Under the pieces are notes generated by a model, which was not told where the DNA came from, did no database searches, and was given only the letters and a program-made list of their open reading frames with translations. Both the position numbers and the translations under genes were made by a program. 36,259 bases of DNA, taken from assembly GCA_903889265.1 (NCBI GenBank), contig CAISWS010000058.1, positions 1 through 36,259 on the forward strand, in the 5' to 3' direction. Origin of the DNA: an uncultured Bacteroidota bacterium. GTDB taxonomy: Bacteria > Bacteroidota > Bacteroidia > Chitinophagales > LD1. Within the stretch, counting starts at the first letter, position 1. Every line of letters begins with the position of its first letter. Below, one piece after another: positions 8,307-16,565 of this stretch.

Positions 8307-9182
8307 ATGAAAAGAAAATATTTACTACTGTCGTTTGTTGCTGTAGCGCTACTTACTTTAATGAATACAACCAAGGTAAGTTCGAATAAAACCTTTGCCA
8401 GGCCGGGCTACTGCGGAGACCCTACCACCAGCCTGACCTGTGTTACCGGTGGTTGTCATGGTGGTAACCCACAGGCTGCTTCGTTGCAGAACGTACTGTT
8501 AAAAATTGGCCAGGATACTTTGAACCTGACAGATACTTTAAACAGTGCATTTCAATACGTGCCCGGACAAACTTATTATATAAACTTTAACGTTCTTGCC
8601 ACAGGTTATGCTTTTGGTTTTGAAACAGTAGCACTGGATGGTACCAATGCCCCGGCCGGTTCTTTTACCGTAACAAGCCCGCATACAGCGATACATGGTG
8701 GATACATGAGCCATAATATTGCTGCGCATGCATATAACAGCTGGCTTTTTCAATGGACTGCCCCGGCAACAAATGTTGGACCGGTAATTTTTTACTACGC
8801 GTTTAATTCAGCCGATAGCGCAATTTTTGGCAATTACGTAAGTGCAGTGCCAGACAGCAACATTTTTGTTGGTACCGTTGTAATCAACGAAAAGAATGGT
8901 GTAGGAATTAACGAAGTGGCTGGTAAAGTTTCTTCAGTTCAGGTTTATCCAAATCCTGTAAGTGGTACTTTCCTTCTTTCTTTTGATGCTTTAACTTCAG
9001 GCAATGCCTCTGCATCACTTTACTCGGTAGATGGCAAGCTTTGCAAGCAATTATTTAACGAAGGCGTGAACGGCGGAACTTTCACCCGTTCATTTGATGT
9101 ATCGTCTGTTTCGGCTGGCATATACTTTGTTAAGTTGAATGTAGACGGAGGAACTGTTACCAAGAAGATAATTGTTCAATAA
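8307..9182 (+). CDS. Secreted choice-of-anchor-V / reeler-like protein with T9SS type A tail
   Basis: This 291-aa protein has an N-terminal signal peptide (KRKYLLLSFVAVALLTLMN). It then has a Cys-rich segment with CVTGGCHGG (C-X4-CH), a beta-rich domain of the choice-of-anchor-V/reeler type (YYINFNVLA..., GPVIFYYAFNSAD) and a C-terminal T9SS type A sorting domain starting at VQVYPNPVSGTFLLSF and ending KKIIVQ. The protein should cross the outer membrane through T9SS and stay on the surface or be released. Choice-of-anchor-V proteins usually carry a CxxCH-like motif near the N-terminus; here the spacing is four residues. Heme attachment is possible but unproven. A perfect 15-bp hairpin follows the gene. 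Confidence 0.82.
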   Translation: MKRKYLLLSFVAVALLTLMNTTKVSSNKTFARPGYCGDPTTSLTCVTGGCHGGNPQAASLQNVLLKIGQDTLNLTDTLNSAFQYVPGQTYYINFNVLATGYAFGFETVALDGTNAPAGSFTVTSPHTAIHGGYMSHNIAAHAYNSWLFQWTAPATNVGPVIFYYAFNSADSAIFGNYVSAVPDSNIFVGTVVINEKNGVGINEVAGKVSSVQVYPNPVSGTFLLSFDALTSGNASASLYSVDGKLCKQLFNEGVNGGTFTRSFDVSSVSAGIYFVKLNVDGGTVTKKIIVQ

Positions 9183-9260
9183 CGAACTGATACCCTGGCT
9201 TTTGAAGCACGTAAGTTCTTCAGATGGATGGGGTTTTATCAAGCTGTTGGTATTGAATCT

Positions 9261-9300
9261 CCCGTTTGTTCCGGCAAAGAAGTTGGCCGGAACAAACGGG
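9261..9300. terminator. Perfect 15-bp hairpin after the reeler-like gene
   Basis: The arms CCCGTTTGTTCCGGC (9261-9275) and GCCGGAACAAACGGG (9286-9300) are exactly complementary, with a 10-nt loop. No T-run follows on the plus strand, so this is either an atypical terminator, a 3'-end stabilising hairpin or a protein-binding palindrome. Confidence 0.55.
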
Positions 9301-9415
9301 GTACCAATAATTTTAGCGCAAAAATGCGTTTAGCTGATATCAGTAGTTCCGGGGGGGTATAGTAAGCCAGGATTAATTGCCATTGCTTTAAATAATAATT
9401 AAGGAGTTGAATTGC

Positions 9416-9796
9416 ATGAAAAAGAAATCGGTTTATATAATAGTTTGGGCAGTTGCCCTTGTTTTTTTGTATTCATGCACTAAAGATGCTACCAAGACGG
9501 CCGCTTTGGTTAATTGCAGTACTGTAAATGCGGTAAACAACACATTTAATTTAAATATTAATCCCAATATAGTAAGCGTATATTGTGCTTACTCGCCTTG
9601 CCATGCAGGTGGTGCGCCAGGCGGGGGTATTGATATGTCAACCTATGCCGGAACAGTATCGGCTTTTCAAACCAAGAATGTAATTTGCGCTGTTAAGGGG
9701 GCTGGTTGCGAGCTGATGCCCAAAAACCTGCGTGCCCTCCCGGATAGCCTGATACTGCAAATGGAGTGCTGGCAGCAAAATGGTTTTCCTCAATAA
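9416..9796 (+). CDS. Small lipoprotein with CX4CH heme-like motif (cytochrome-like)
   Basis: From the ATG at 9416 the protein is 126 aa. It has a lipoprotein signal peptide (KKKSVYIIVWAVALVFLYSC) with lipobox LYSC, so the mature protein should be lipid-anchored in the envelope. The single CAYSPCHAGG (C-X4-CH) is followed by GGIDMSTYAG, a possible axial Met region (ELMPK) and a C-terminal helix with LILQMECWQQNG. This order matches small Bacteroidota monoheme c-type proteins, except that the usual CxxCH is widened to CX4CH. The sequence AAGGAG lies 9 nt before the ATG, a rare Shine-Dalgarno match in this window that supports the 9416 start over the TTG at 9407. The YceI gene follows after 22 nt. 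Heme binding is inferred. Confidence 0.72.
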   Translation: MKKKSVYIIVWAVALVFLYSCTKDATKTAALVNCSTVNAVNNTFNLNINPNIVSVYCAYSPCHAGGAPGGGIDMSTYAGTVSAFQTKNVICAVKGAGCELMPKNLRALPDSLILQMECWQQNGFPQ

Positions 9797-9818
9797 GTTT
9801 TAAAAACGAACAAAAGAT

Positions 9819-10403
9819 ATGAAAGCTAAAATGGATATCAGGGCACTTGTTGTGCTTACTTTATTGCTGGCAGGTTTTTTAAAGGGCAATGCCCAGGAAG
9901 ACAAGTTTGCCGATACCTATGCCTGTTTAAAGGGAATGATTCACTTCTTTTCTGCAACCAGCATGGAGAATATAGATGCTACCTCTAACTCGGCACTTTG
10001 CATATTAAATACGAAAACCAAAAAGGTATCGTGCCAGGTTAAGCAAACCAGCTTTACTTTTAAGGATAAGCTGATGCAGGAACACTTTAACGAAAACTAC
10101 ATGGAAAGCGATAAGTTTCCGAAAGCGCAGCTTGATATGGTTATAGTTGAAAACCTTGACTTTACGAAGGATGGCACTTATGATATTACACTGAAGGGCA
10201 CCTTGGAAATGCACGGCGTTAAAAAGGACCGCGAAATAAAAGGAAAGCTGACTATTAAAAACGGACAGCCGGTAAGTGCTACTGCCGAGTTTATGGTTAA
10301 GCTGGCAGACCATGGCATTAAAATACCAAGCATAGTAGGCGCTAACATTGCTGAGGATGTGAAAACAAATATTGAGTTTGCCTTTGAAAAATTTCATAAA
10401 TAA
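9819..10403 (+). CDS. YceI-family periplasmic lipid-binding-type protein
   Basis: This 194-aa protein has a signal peptide (MDIRALVVLTLLLAGFLKGNAQ) and a YceI-like beta-barrel. Typical segments are MIHFFSATSMENIDATS, MESDKFPKAQLDM and LEMHGVKKDREIKGKLTI. YceI proteins form a lipocalin-like barrel that binds long isoprenoid chains or other lipids in the periplasm. The gene lies 22 nt after the CX4CH lipoprotein gene and 87 nt before the DUF5777 barrel gene, so the three probably form one transcript ending at the 11621 hairpin. A link to quinone or isoprenoid handling near an electron carrier is inference from the neighbours. Confidence 0.88.
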   Translation: MKAKMDIRALVVLTLLLAGFLKGNAQEDKFADTYACLKGMIHFFSATSMENIDATSNSALCILNTKTKKVSCQVKQTSFTFKDKLMQEHFNENYMESDKFPKAQLDMVIVENLDFTKDGTYDITLKGTLEMHGVKKDREIKGKLTIKNGQPVSATAEFMVKLADHGIKIPSIVGANIAEDVKTNIEFAFEKFHK

Positions 10404-10490
10404 AGATAATTTATAACTTATTTTCCGGTTAATTTTAACTGGTAGCAGCGGCTGGCCCTGGCTAAAAGGGCGCTTAAATCTGATACACTC

Positions 10491-11594
10491 ATGAAATATT
10501 TTTTCTCGTCGTTATTTTTGGTTTCTGTTCTGTTTTCATCTGCCCAAATGGACCTTTTGGATAGTATGATGACCAGCAATGAGAAACATGAAAGGGAGTA
10601 TGTAGCATACACCTTCAAAATGACCAGGATTATTAATGGCCAGTCGGTTGAAATGACTAAAAAAGGCGCGCTTGATTTTCAGATAAGCCACCGGTTTGGA
10701 GATGCGTTTGCAACCAAAACTGATAATATCCATAATCTTTTCGGGTTTGACCTTGCTTCGGATATAGGTATAACATTTGACTATGGTATTACGGATGATT
10801 TATCGGTAGGAACGGAGAGAATGAAAGGCCAGGGCGAAAGTATTTTAGTGCCAGCGAAGGGCGGCACTACCACCCAAATGGCCAGCCCAACCGAACTTTG
10901 GGACCTGCATGCCAAATACAGGGTATTAAAGCAAACTACCGATTTTAAAATTCCTGTTACTATAGATTTGTATGGCAATGTTTGTATAAGCAGTGCTTTA
11001 AAATCAAACGATTCATCTCAGCTGGATTATTATCCCAAAGGCTATGCGGGGTTTTCGCACCGTTTAAGCTACCTGTTACAGGGGCTTATTGCTACTAAAG
11101 CCACCAACTGGCTTTCGGTGCAGCTGGAACCGACTTTTGTGTGGAGAAACCTGGTACCTTCAAATGATAAAAACGGCCTTTTTGCGTTAGGCCTTTCAGC
11201 CCGTGCGAAATTTAATAAGCGCACCGCTATTATTTTTGAATACTATATACCCTGCCAAAAATCGGGGATAGGAGACAGAATACCATTTGCCATGGTTCGT
11301 GGAAAGCAAAATGCGGGCTACTATTCGGCGTTGAATGTTGGAGTGGAGTTTGAGACAGGAGGACACGTTTTTCACGTTAACCTGAGCAATACTGCTGGTT
11401 TGCTGGAGAACGACTATATCCCTTATAATGCGCACAACTGGGCACAAGGGCAAATGCGTTTAGGGTTCACTATTTCACGCAGTTTCCCGCTGGATAAAAA
11501 GCACCGCGGTGGTAAATACTGGAAGAAGGGTAGTGTAGAAGACCCGGATCCTAAAAAAGATGACAACAACAAAAACGTGCAGATAATCAGGTAA
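10491..11594 (+). CDS. DUF5777 family beta-barrel protein
   Basis: This 367-aa protein has a signal peptide (KYFFSSLFLVSVLFSSAQ), the conserved RIINGQSVEM and GALDFQISHRFGD near the N-terminus, a DYGITDDLSVGTER segment and many alternating beta strands. These are features of the DUF5777 outer-membrane beta-barrel family of Bacteroidota. The C-terminus is a charged, Lys/Asp-rich tail. It is probably the third gene of the operon with the CX4CH lipoprotein and YceI. A conduit or porin-like role is plausible, but no function has been shown for the family that I can name. Confidence 0.85.
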   Translation: MKYFFSSLFLVSVLFSSAQMDLLDSMMTSNEKHEREYVAYTFKMTRIINGQSVEMTKKGALDFQISHRFGDAFATKTDNIHNLFGFDLASDIGITFDYGITDDLSVGTERMKGQGESILVPAKGGTTTQMASPTELWDLHAKYRVLKQTTDFKIPVTIDLYGNVCISSALKSNDSSQLDYYPKGYAGFSHRLSYLLQGLIATKATNWLSVQLEPTFVWRNLVPSNDKNGLFALGLSARAKFNKRTAIIFEYYIPCQKSGIGDRIPFAMVRGKQNAGYYSALNVGVEFETGGHVFHVNLSNTAGLLENDYIPYNAHNWAQGQMRLGFTISRSFPLDKKHRGGKYWKKGSVEDPDPKKDDNNKNVQIIR

Positions 11595-11620
11595 TATTTA
11601 AAGCTCAGTCCTTTTAAACG

Positions 11621-11665
11621 AAGGGTTAAACCGCAGCCTACAGGTTGTTGTTTAACCCTTTTTGT
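11621..11665 (+). terminator. Rho-independent terminator of the YceI/DUF5777 operon
   Basis: The arms AAGGGTTAAA (11621-11630) and TTTAACCCTT (11651-11660) pair perfectly over 10 bp and are followed by TTTTGTTTT. It lies 27 nt after the DUF5777 stop codon. Confidence 0.8.
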
Positions 11666-11751
11666 TTTCGCTTCATGCGGGCCTTTAACCTGAAAACCCG
11701 CCCGGAGCAGGGCTGGGGTGTCAGTTTAGCAGGCGTTTTTCAATTGAATCA

Positions 11752-11794
11752 GCCATAATGGCATTAGATAGAAACAATATAATGCCATTATGGC
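11752..11794. promoter_or_regulatory. Twin palindromic operator-like sites upstream of hsp20
   Basis: GCCATAATGGC (11752-11762) and GCCATTATGGC (11784-11794) are both 11-bp palindromes. Their centres are 32 bp apart, close to three helical turns, and the two sites plus their flanks also form a 16-bp inverted repeat (11751-11766 with 11780-11795). They sit just upstream of a sigma-54-like promoter and about 80 bp before the hsp20 start. This is the layout of paired dimer-binding sites for a transcription regulator. The regulator is not identified. Confidence 0.6.
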
Positions 11795-11806
11795 TTGTTT
11801 TGGTAT

Positions 11807-11821
11807 TGGTACATCCTTTGA
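11807..11821 (+). promoter_or_regulatory. Sigma-54-like -24/-12 promoter for hsp20
   Basis: TGGTACATCCTTTGA closely follows the -24/-12 pattern TGGCACG-N4-TTGC, with correct spacing between the GG and the final G. The twin palindromes lie just upstream, where enhancer-binding sites or an operator could act. The predicted leader would be about 40 nt. Alternatives are a sigma-A promoter that I cannot resolve or chance similarity. Confidence 0.4.
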
Positions 11822-11871
11822 ATATAGCATATCGTGATTCAAAATTCATTAACACTTAAAATTTATAAACT

Positions 11872-12324
11872 ATGACAATGCTAACAGTAAGACCCGAAGG
11901 AGGCCGTTTCAGGAACCCAAGATTTGCCAATTTACTTGAAAATGTATTTGAAGGTGAATTGCCTGCATTTTTTCAAAACGAATGGAGTAAGCTAAATACC
12001 CCGGCCGTTAACATTAAAGAAACCAAAGACGCGTATTTGCTGGAAGTGGCAGTACCCGGATTTACCAAAGAAGGCTTTAACATTAAAGTGGAAGAAGGTT
12101 TACTTACCATAAGCGCGGAAGCCAGCGAAGAAAAGCTGGAAGAAGGTGAGAAGCTAACCCGCAGGGAGTTTACGCGCCAATCTTTTAAACGCAGTTTTAC
12201 TTTACCTAAAACAGTGGTTGCCGATAAAATTGCGGCCACCTACGAACACGGCATATTAAATGTAACACTGCCTAAGATTGAAGAAGCTAAAGAAAAAGGT
12301 GCAATTGAAGTGAAGATTTCATAA
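11872..12324 (+). CDS. Small heat shock protein, Hsp20/alpha-crystallin family
   Basis: This 150-aa protein has the alpha-crystallin domain over about residues 43-150: PAVNIKETKDAYLLEVAVPGF at its start, then VEEGLLTISAE, RREFTRQSFKRSFTLP and the closing AATYEHGILNVTLPK, which contains the conserved G-I-L motif. It is an ATP-independent holdase that binds unfolding proteins in the cytosol. The N-terminal arm is short and Arg/Phe-rich. Two ATGs (11872 and 11878) are possible starts; I keep the first. The gene stands alone, with a dedicated control region upstream and a terminator 27 nt after the stop. Confidence 0.95.
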   Translation: MTMLTVRPEGGRFRNPRFANLLENVFEGELPAFFQNEWSKLNTPAVNIKETKDAYLLEVAVPGFTKEGFNIKVEEGLLTISAEASEEKLEEGEKLTRREFTRQSFKRSFTLPKTVVADKIAATYEHGILNVTLPKIEEAKEKGAIEVKIS

Positions 12325-12350
12325 TTGGTGGTAAGATGGTTGAAGAAGGG

Positions 12351-12380
12351 AAGCCCTGCGTGTTGCGGGGCTTTTCTTTT
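12351..12380 (+). terminator. Rho-independent terminator of hsp20
   Basis: AAGCCCTGC pairs with GCGGGGCTT across a 5-nt loop with one G-U pair, and is followed by TTCTTTTTGTGTTT. It lies 27 nt after the hsp20 stop codon. Confidence 0.85.
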
Positions 12381-12398
12381 TGTGTTTAGCAGCCTGGT

Positions 12399-12435
12399 AA
12401 AAAAGGCCGGTGGCGTTTGGTTACCGGCCTTTTTT
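12399..12435. terminator. Bidirectional terminator between hsp20 and the DUF1761 gene
   Basis: AAAAAAGGCCGGT (12399-12411) and ACCGGCCTTTTTT (12423-12435) are perfect 13-nt complements with an 11-nt loop. The A-run on one side and T-run on the other let it work for both the plus-strand hsp20 and the minus-strand DUF1761 transcript, which ends 21 nt away. Confidence 0.85.
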
Positions 12436-12455
12436 ATTATAACGAAGAAGGCATT

Positions 12456-12989
12456 TTACTTAATAAAGTTGTATTCGATAGTTTGGAAGTGGCAGATAAA
12501 GGCACCCATCAGAATACAGCTTATTATCCAGAAACCGGAGGTTACAACCACGTATTTAAGGCCTCTTCTTTCAAAAAGGGCATTGGTAGCCACCACAGGT
12601 AACGCAAAGGTTACCCCGGCCAGAAAGCCATGAAATGCTCCGTGCCTGAAGGTGCGGAAGCTATGAATATGCGTATGCATAAATTCATTTACGTTAATGC
12701 TAAGCGAAGAAATGGGGTCTTTAAGGGCATCTACACGGTCGGCCAGCATGGAATAAACGTGAAACTGATGAACAACCATGAAATTTATTGCAAAGGCCAG
12801 GAAAAAGCTGAGCACATAAGCCAAACCATAGGTGATAAACATGTTAGAGCCATCGCGCATAGAATCTTCGGTTTGACCGATGGACGCTAACCAGACTTTG
12901 CCAAACACCCTTGGGTTAAACCAAATTGAGCCTACCACCATAGGTATAAGCGCTGCAATAGCTAATGTAACCGGAAATGAAAAATGCAT
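12456..12989 (-). CDS. DUF1761 family membrane protein
   Basis: From the ATG at 12989 this is a 177-aa protein that starts MHFSFPVTLAIAALIPMVVG, followed by SIWFNPRVFGKVWL, the typical DUF1761 opening. It has about four hydrophobic segments (residues about 4-20, 50-72, 115-140 and 145-168) and His-rich loops (HTHIHSF, FRHGAFHGF). The family is of unknown function and sits in the inner membrane. The track start at 13106 adds 39 residues that do not fit the family, so I reject it. The gene follows the SprB-repeat gene by 163 nt on the same strand. Confidence 0.8.
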   Translation of the reverse strand: MHFSFPVTLAIAALIPMVVGSIWFNPRVFGKVWLASIGQTEDSMRDGSNMFITYGLAYVLSFFLAFAINFMVVHQFHVYSMLADRVDALKDPISSLSINVNEFMHTHIHSFRTFRHGAFHGFLAGVTFALPVVATNALFERRGLKYVVVTSGFWIISCILMGAFICHFQTIEYNFIK

Positions 12990-13152
12990 AATTGTGGATT
13001 TTAGTTGTTGAAATGTATAATGTTTTGAGGGCCGAAAGAAGTTGGGTATAACAATACTTATAAACAGCAATGGCCGGGGGCTTTGGTTTTTAAGCCAAAT
13101 CATCAATAGGAATGTAGCCCTATGAAGCTGTATTTTTAAATAGTCAGAAGCC

Positions 13153-16100
13153 TTACTGAATAATTAACCTGCCATAAGCCAGCGGCTTATGGTCTGTATA
13201 AATGCCATATAAATAAATGCCTGCGGAAAGACCGCCGCGGTTTAATTGAAACTGGTTTGTTGAAATAGATGTGAACGTTTTTATATGTCTGCCGGCTATA
13301 TCCATCAGTTCAAAATCGTAAGGGAATTTAATGCCATCCGTTAATACAATGGCCATATCGGAAAACGGGTTTGGGAATACCTTAACGTTTACCGCGTTAC
13401 CGGCAACTTCAGAAACAGCCAAAGGAAAAGGTATATAATTGGCTACCGTATTAGTGTGGGCCGGCGGTAAAGTATCAAAGAAAATCAGCGCTTTATTACG
13501 GATAGTTGCACCCGGTTGAATACCCGGTTTAAACTTAGCTGTGAATGATACAAACCCGGCGCTGGCTAAAACATTGGTTGCACTATCGGGCAGGTTTGCG
13601 GGGTTAAACACCCAGGTTAGCACTGCACCGGGCATGATAGAAAACTGGCTGAACAGCGGACTGGACGCAACATTGACTATGCTTTGCGGGTTGAGCCAGA
13701 AGGAAAGTGAGTCGGTGATTTTTATGGTATGAACAGTATCGGCACCCGTATTTTGAAAGTGGATGGTATAAGTAAGTAATGAATCTGCTTCGGTAATGTT
13801 ACCATCAGGGAACACTTCTTTTGATATGGGAACTGCGGGAAGGCCTGCGATTTCGTTCGTGTAAACAGAGTTATTGGTGGTGTCGCAGTCGCCGGTGTAA
13901 GGTTCTATATGAAAACTGTTTTTTAGCGGATATGTTGCAGGGAGGCCTGGTGTAAGGCCAAAGGAAGCCTGCACCCTATTGGCCCAGAGGAACCCGGGTG
14001 AAGGAATACTATCAACCCGCCAGGTAAGCATGTGATTGACTGCATCATTAACCGGTGTGGGTATGCCGGATAGGAAAGTAAGGTTAGGATCGTAATTAAA
14101 GGTGATGGTGGCCGAATCGGTGTAAGGGGTCAGGAAGGCATGATTGGCGTATAATATCCAGTACTGCTTTTGCAGATTTGAATCAACCGGGGCCCATCCG
14201 GCCTGAATGGCAAGGTCGAAATCCGGGGAACCTACAAACCCGAAATTGTGATTTGTAAAAGTGTTGTTCAGTGTTGTAAATGTTACAGTATCCGCAGCAG
14301 GGCATACCTCAAAATATCCGCACCCGCCACCGCCATACAACAAAATGGCCGAACTTGAATTTACTGCTGTAATGATGTTGTACCTACCAGTGTCGCTAAC
14401 CGGTATGGTATACTGCCCGGATAAATTAGTAAGCCCTGAAAACGTGACGTTGTTGTTGGTAGCCAGAACCGTTAAACCTGCAATACCATGTTCGCTACTA
14501 TCCAGGTGGCAATTTGCATTGGCATCCAAGAAAACAGTGCCGGTGATATAACCTGTGCAGTTAAACTGAACATTGGCGCTGCCGGTGCGGGTACAACCAA
14601 CGGAATCGGTCACGGAAACGTTGCAGGTGCCAATATACAGGCTATCGGCGGTGGAAGTAATTTGGGGTGGCTGGCTGCCCCACAAGTAGGTATAAGGCGG
14701 AATGCCCGTAGTTATATTTGCGGTGGCAGATCCTATACTATCGCAATTGCCGATGGTTACAGTTGTTGTGACCTGGTGGTAACTGCTATCAATGATTACA
14801 TTATCAGAAATAGTGCATCCAAATGCATCGGTAACTTTTACTGTATAGCTGCCGGTTGCCAGCCCGGTAGCAGTATCAGTTGTTTGTGCGGGTGTAGTAT
14901 TCCACCGGTAGGTGTAAGGCGCTAACCCGCCTGACAGCATAACAAAAGCGCTGCCATTACTGATATTTTTGCAGCTTACACTAAGGCCAGTTGTTTGTTG
15001 GGTAACTGCATTATTTATTTGCGAAATATTGTAAGTTTTGCTTGCCGAGCAGTTTGCATGGTCGGTAACGGTAACAGTATATGAACCGGCCAGCAGGCCG
15101 GCTAAAGTGTCGCCGGTGGTTGCTGTACTCCAATGTGCGGTATACGGAGGGCTGCCCTGGCCAGGTGCAATTACAATTACGCCCCGGTTTATTTCGCAGC
15201 TGAAATCCTGGCGGACCAGGGTATTAATGGATATGCCCAGGTTTTGAATAGTATCAGTGGCAACCGCAAAGCAACCGGCCGAATCGGTTACGCTTACCTG
15301 GTAAATGCCCACAGGAAGATTGAAAATATCGGGTGCCGTTGAGCCCGTACTCCATACATAATGAACAGGGCCATTGTTTCCTGAAGGGGAGGCAAATAAA
15401 AAGCCTGCAGCATGCTGGCAGCTAATGTTAGTTACAGTACTAAACGAAACGGTTAAAGAACTTTGACGTGGGTATACATTGGCTGACGCTACAGCAGAGC
15501 ATCCGGTGGTATCGGTAACCGTTAAGTTATAAGCTCCAGGGCAAAGATTTAAAATGCCCGCATTAGTAGCTCCGTTAGACCAGCGGTATTTAAAGGTTGC
15601 AGAGACACCGCCGGAAGCCGTGGCAATAGCAGAACCATCGCATGCCCCGCACGATGACGTACTATCGGCTTGTACCGACGTGATGATGGCAGGTGGCTGG
15701 GTTATACTAAAGTTGGTACTGGCCGTGCAGTTATTTACATCAGTAATAGTTATAGTGTAGTTGCCGGCTACAAGGTTAAAGAGCGTGCTGTCTTTTAAAT
15801 TACCCTGGTAACCAGTGGACCATATAAAGCCGTACTGTGTGCCTGTACCACCGGTGGCATTGAACCTTACATATCCGTTATTACGGCCATAGCAAGGTAC
15901 ATTGGTTATACTTAAAGGTGAGATGGCCAGCAGGGCGGGTTGTTGTATGGTTACATTCAAAGTGTCAATTGCCATGTAAGCGCTATCGCTTATGGTACAC
16001 TGATAGTTTGCTGCGCAGAGGTTGGAAATGCCGGTTGTGGTATCGCCGGTGCTCCATAAATAATGATATATGCCTGCGCCCGGGTTAATTACCTGTGCGG

Positions 16101-16212
16101 AGCCATTGCAAGAACCATTGCACAGGCAGTTGGTGCTGCTAATAGCCAGCTGTGCCTTCAAACAAACGCAGGTAACCAATGTAAGTATCAGAAAGGGCAG
16201 AAATCTTCTCAT
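13153..16212 (-). CDS. Large secreted SprB-repeat protein with T9SS type A tail
   Basis: This 1019-aa protein has a signal peptide (MRRFLPFLILTLVTCVCLKA). Residues about 22-555 hold seven SprB-type repeats of roughly 75-80 aa with C-x-G...YxWSTG...L..G.Y.v.vTD..GC patterns. A SdrD-B-like segment follows (GTVFLDANANCHLDSSEHG, about 556-625), then a beta-rich stretch, a DUF7619/DUF11-like domain (about 790-925, containing LLTYTIHFQNTGADTVH) and a T9SS type A sorting domain (VKVFPNPFSDMAIVLTDG to GRLIIQ). SprB repeats are named after the Flavobacterium gliding adhesin, but they also occur in many non-gliding surface proteins. I infer an adhesin or matrix role. Each repeat carries paired cysteines. 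It is transcribed away from the 16566 gene. Confidence 0.88.
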   Translation of the reverse strand: MRRFLPFLILTLVTCVCLKAQLAISSTNCLCNGSCNGSAQVINPGAGIYHYLWSTGDTTTGISNLCAANYQCTISDSAYMAIDTLNVTIQQPALLAISPLSITNVPCYGRNNGYVRFNATGGTGTQYGFIWSTGYQGNLKDSTLFNLVAGNYTITITDVNNCTASTNFSITQPPAIITSVQADSTSSCGACDGSAIATASGGVSATFKYRWSNGATNAGILNLCPGAYNLTVTDTTGCSAVASANVYPRQSSLTVSFSTVTNISCQHAAGFLFASPSGNNGPVHYVWSTGSTAPDIFNLPVGIYQVSVTDSAGCFAVATDTIQNLGISINTLVRQDFSCEINRGVIVIAPGQGSPPYTAHWSTATTGDTLAGLLAGSYTVTVTDHANCSASKTYNISQINNAVTQQTTGLSVSCKNISNGSAFVMLSGGLAPYTYRWNTTPAQTTDTATGLATGSYTVKVTDAFGCTISDNVIIDSSYHQVTTTVTIGNCDSIGSATANITTGIPPYTYLWGSQPPQITSTADSLYIGTCNVSVTDSVGCTRTGSANVQFNCTGYITGTVFLDANANCHLDSSEHGIAGLTVLATNNNVTFSGLTNLSGQYTIPVSDTGRYNIITAVNSSSAILLYGGGGCGYFEVCPAADTVTFTTLNNTFTNHNFGFVGSPDFDLAIQAGWAPVDSNLQKQYWILYANHAFLTPYTDSATITFNYDPNLTFLSGIPTPVNDAVNHMLTWRVDSIPSPGFLWANRVQASFGLTPGLPATYPLKNSFHIEPYTGDCDTTNNSVYTNEIAGLPAVPISKEVFPDGNITEADSLLTYTIHFQNTGADTVHTIKITDSLSFWLNPQSIVNVASSPLFSQFSIMPGAVLTWVFNPANLPDSATNVLASAGFVSFTAKFKPGIQPGATIRNKALIFFDTLPPAHTNTVANYIPFPLAVSEVAGNAVNVKVFPNPFSDMAIVLTDGIKFPYDFELMDIAGRHIKTFTSISTNQFQLNRGGLSAGIYLYGIYTDHKPLAYGRLIIQ

Positions 16213-16565
16213 ACGGGGGCAACTCGTTATTTTATGTTCATTAAAGATACGGTTAATGAAACTATAAGCCTGAATTGCCTTTGTGCTTTTATCAACTGGT
16301 TAAACGTGACTGTACTGATGCAACATACAATAGCCGCTTTTGGTGCAGGAAAAAATATCAGACTTCTTCGGAAAATACCCAAAATACAGGTATTGCCCGG
16401 AGAAAAAACAGAGTTAACAAACGGGTAATGAAAAATGATGAAAGGCATTTTCGGTATTTTGCGAATAGGCCTATTTTAAACAAGGGGAGTTCTGTTTGAT
16501 ACCGGGCTGAAAACCAAACATCGTGGCATGAAATACAGTAAAATGAAAGTGAAAACAAATACAAC
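16213..16565. other. Intergenic region between divergent genes
   Basis: This 353-bp gap should hold the promoters for the SprB-repeat gene (minus) and the 173-aa gene (plus). On the minus strand, about 40 nt upstream of the SprB-repeat ATG, TATCTTTA partly fits TAnnTTTG. On the plus strand, GGTATTTTGCG near 16451 is a weak -7 candidate. The small ORFs in the track here (16227-16448, 16275-16499, 16358-16567 and the 16063-16428 overlap) have no recognisable domains, and I treat them as chance. Confidence 0.4.

Noticed and set aside
11700-11871. CIRCE element upstream of hsp20
   Set aside because: The CIRCE sequence TTAGCACTC-N9-GAGTGCTAA is absent; the palindromes have a different sequence.
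12325-12890. Plus-strand ORFs after hsp20
   Set aside because: They run through two terminator hairpins and antisense to the DUF1761 gene, with no domain signal.
13541-15760. Several plus-strand ORFs inside the SprB-repeat gene
   Set aside because: They are antisense shadows caused by the repetitive Thr/Ser-rich coding sequence.
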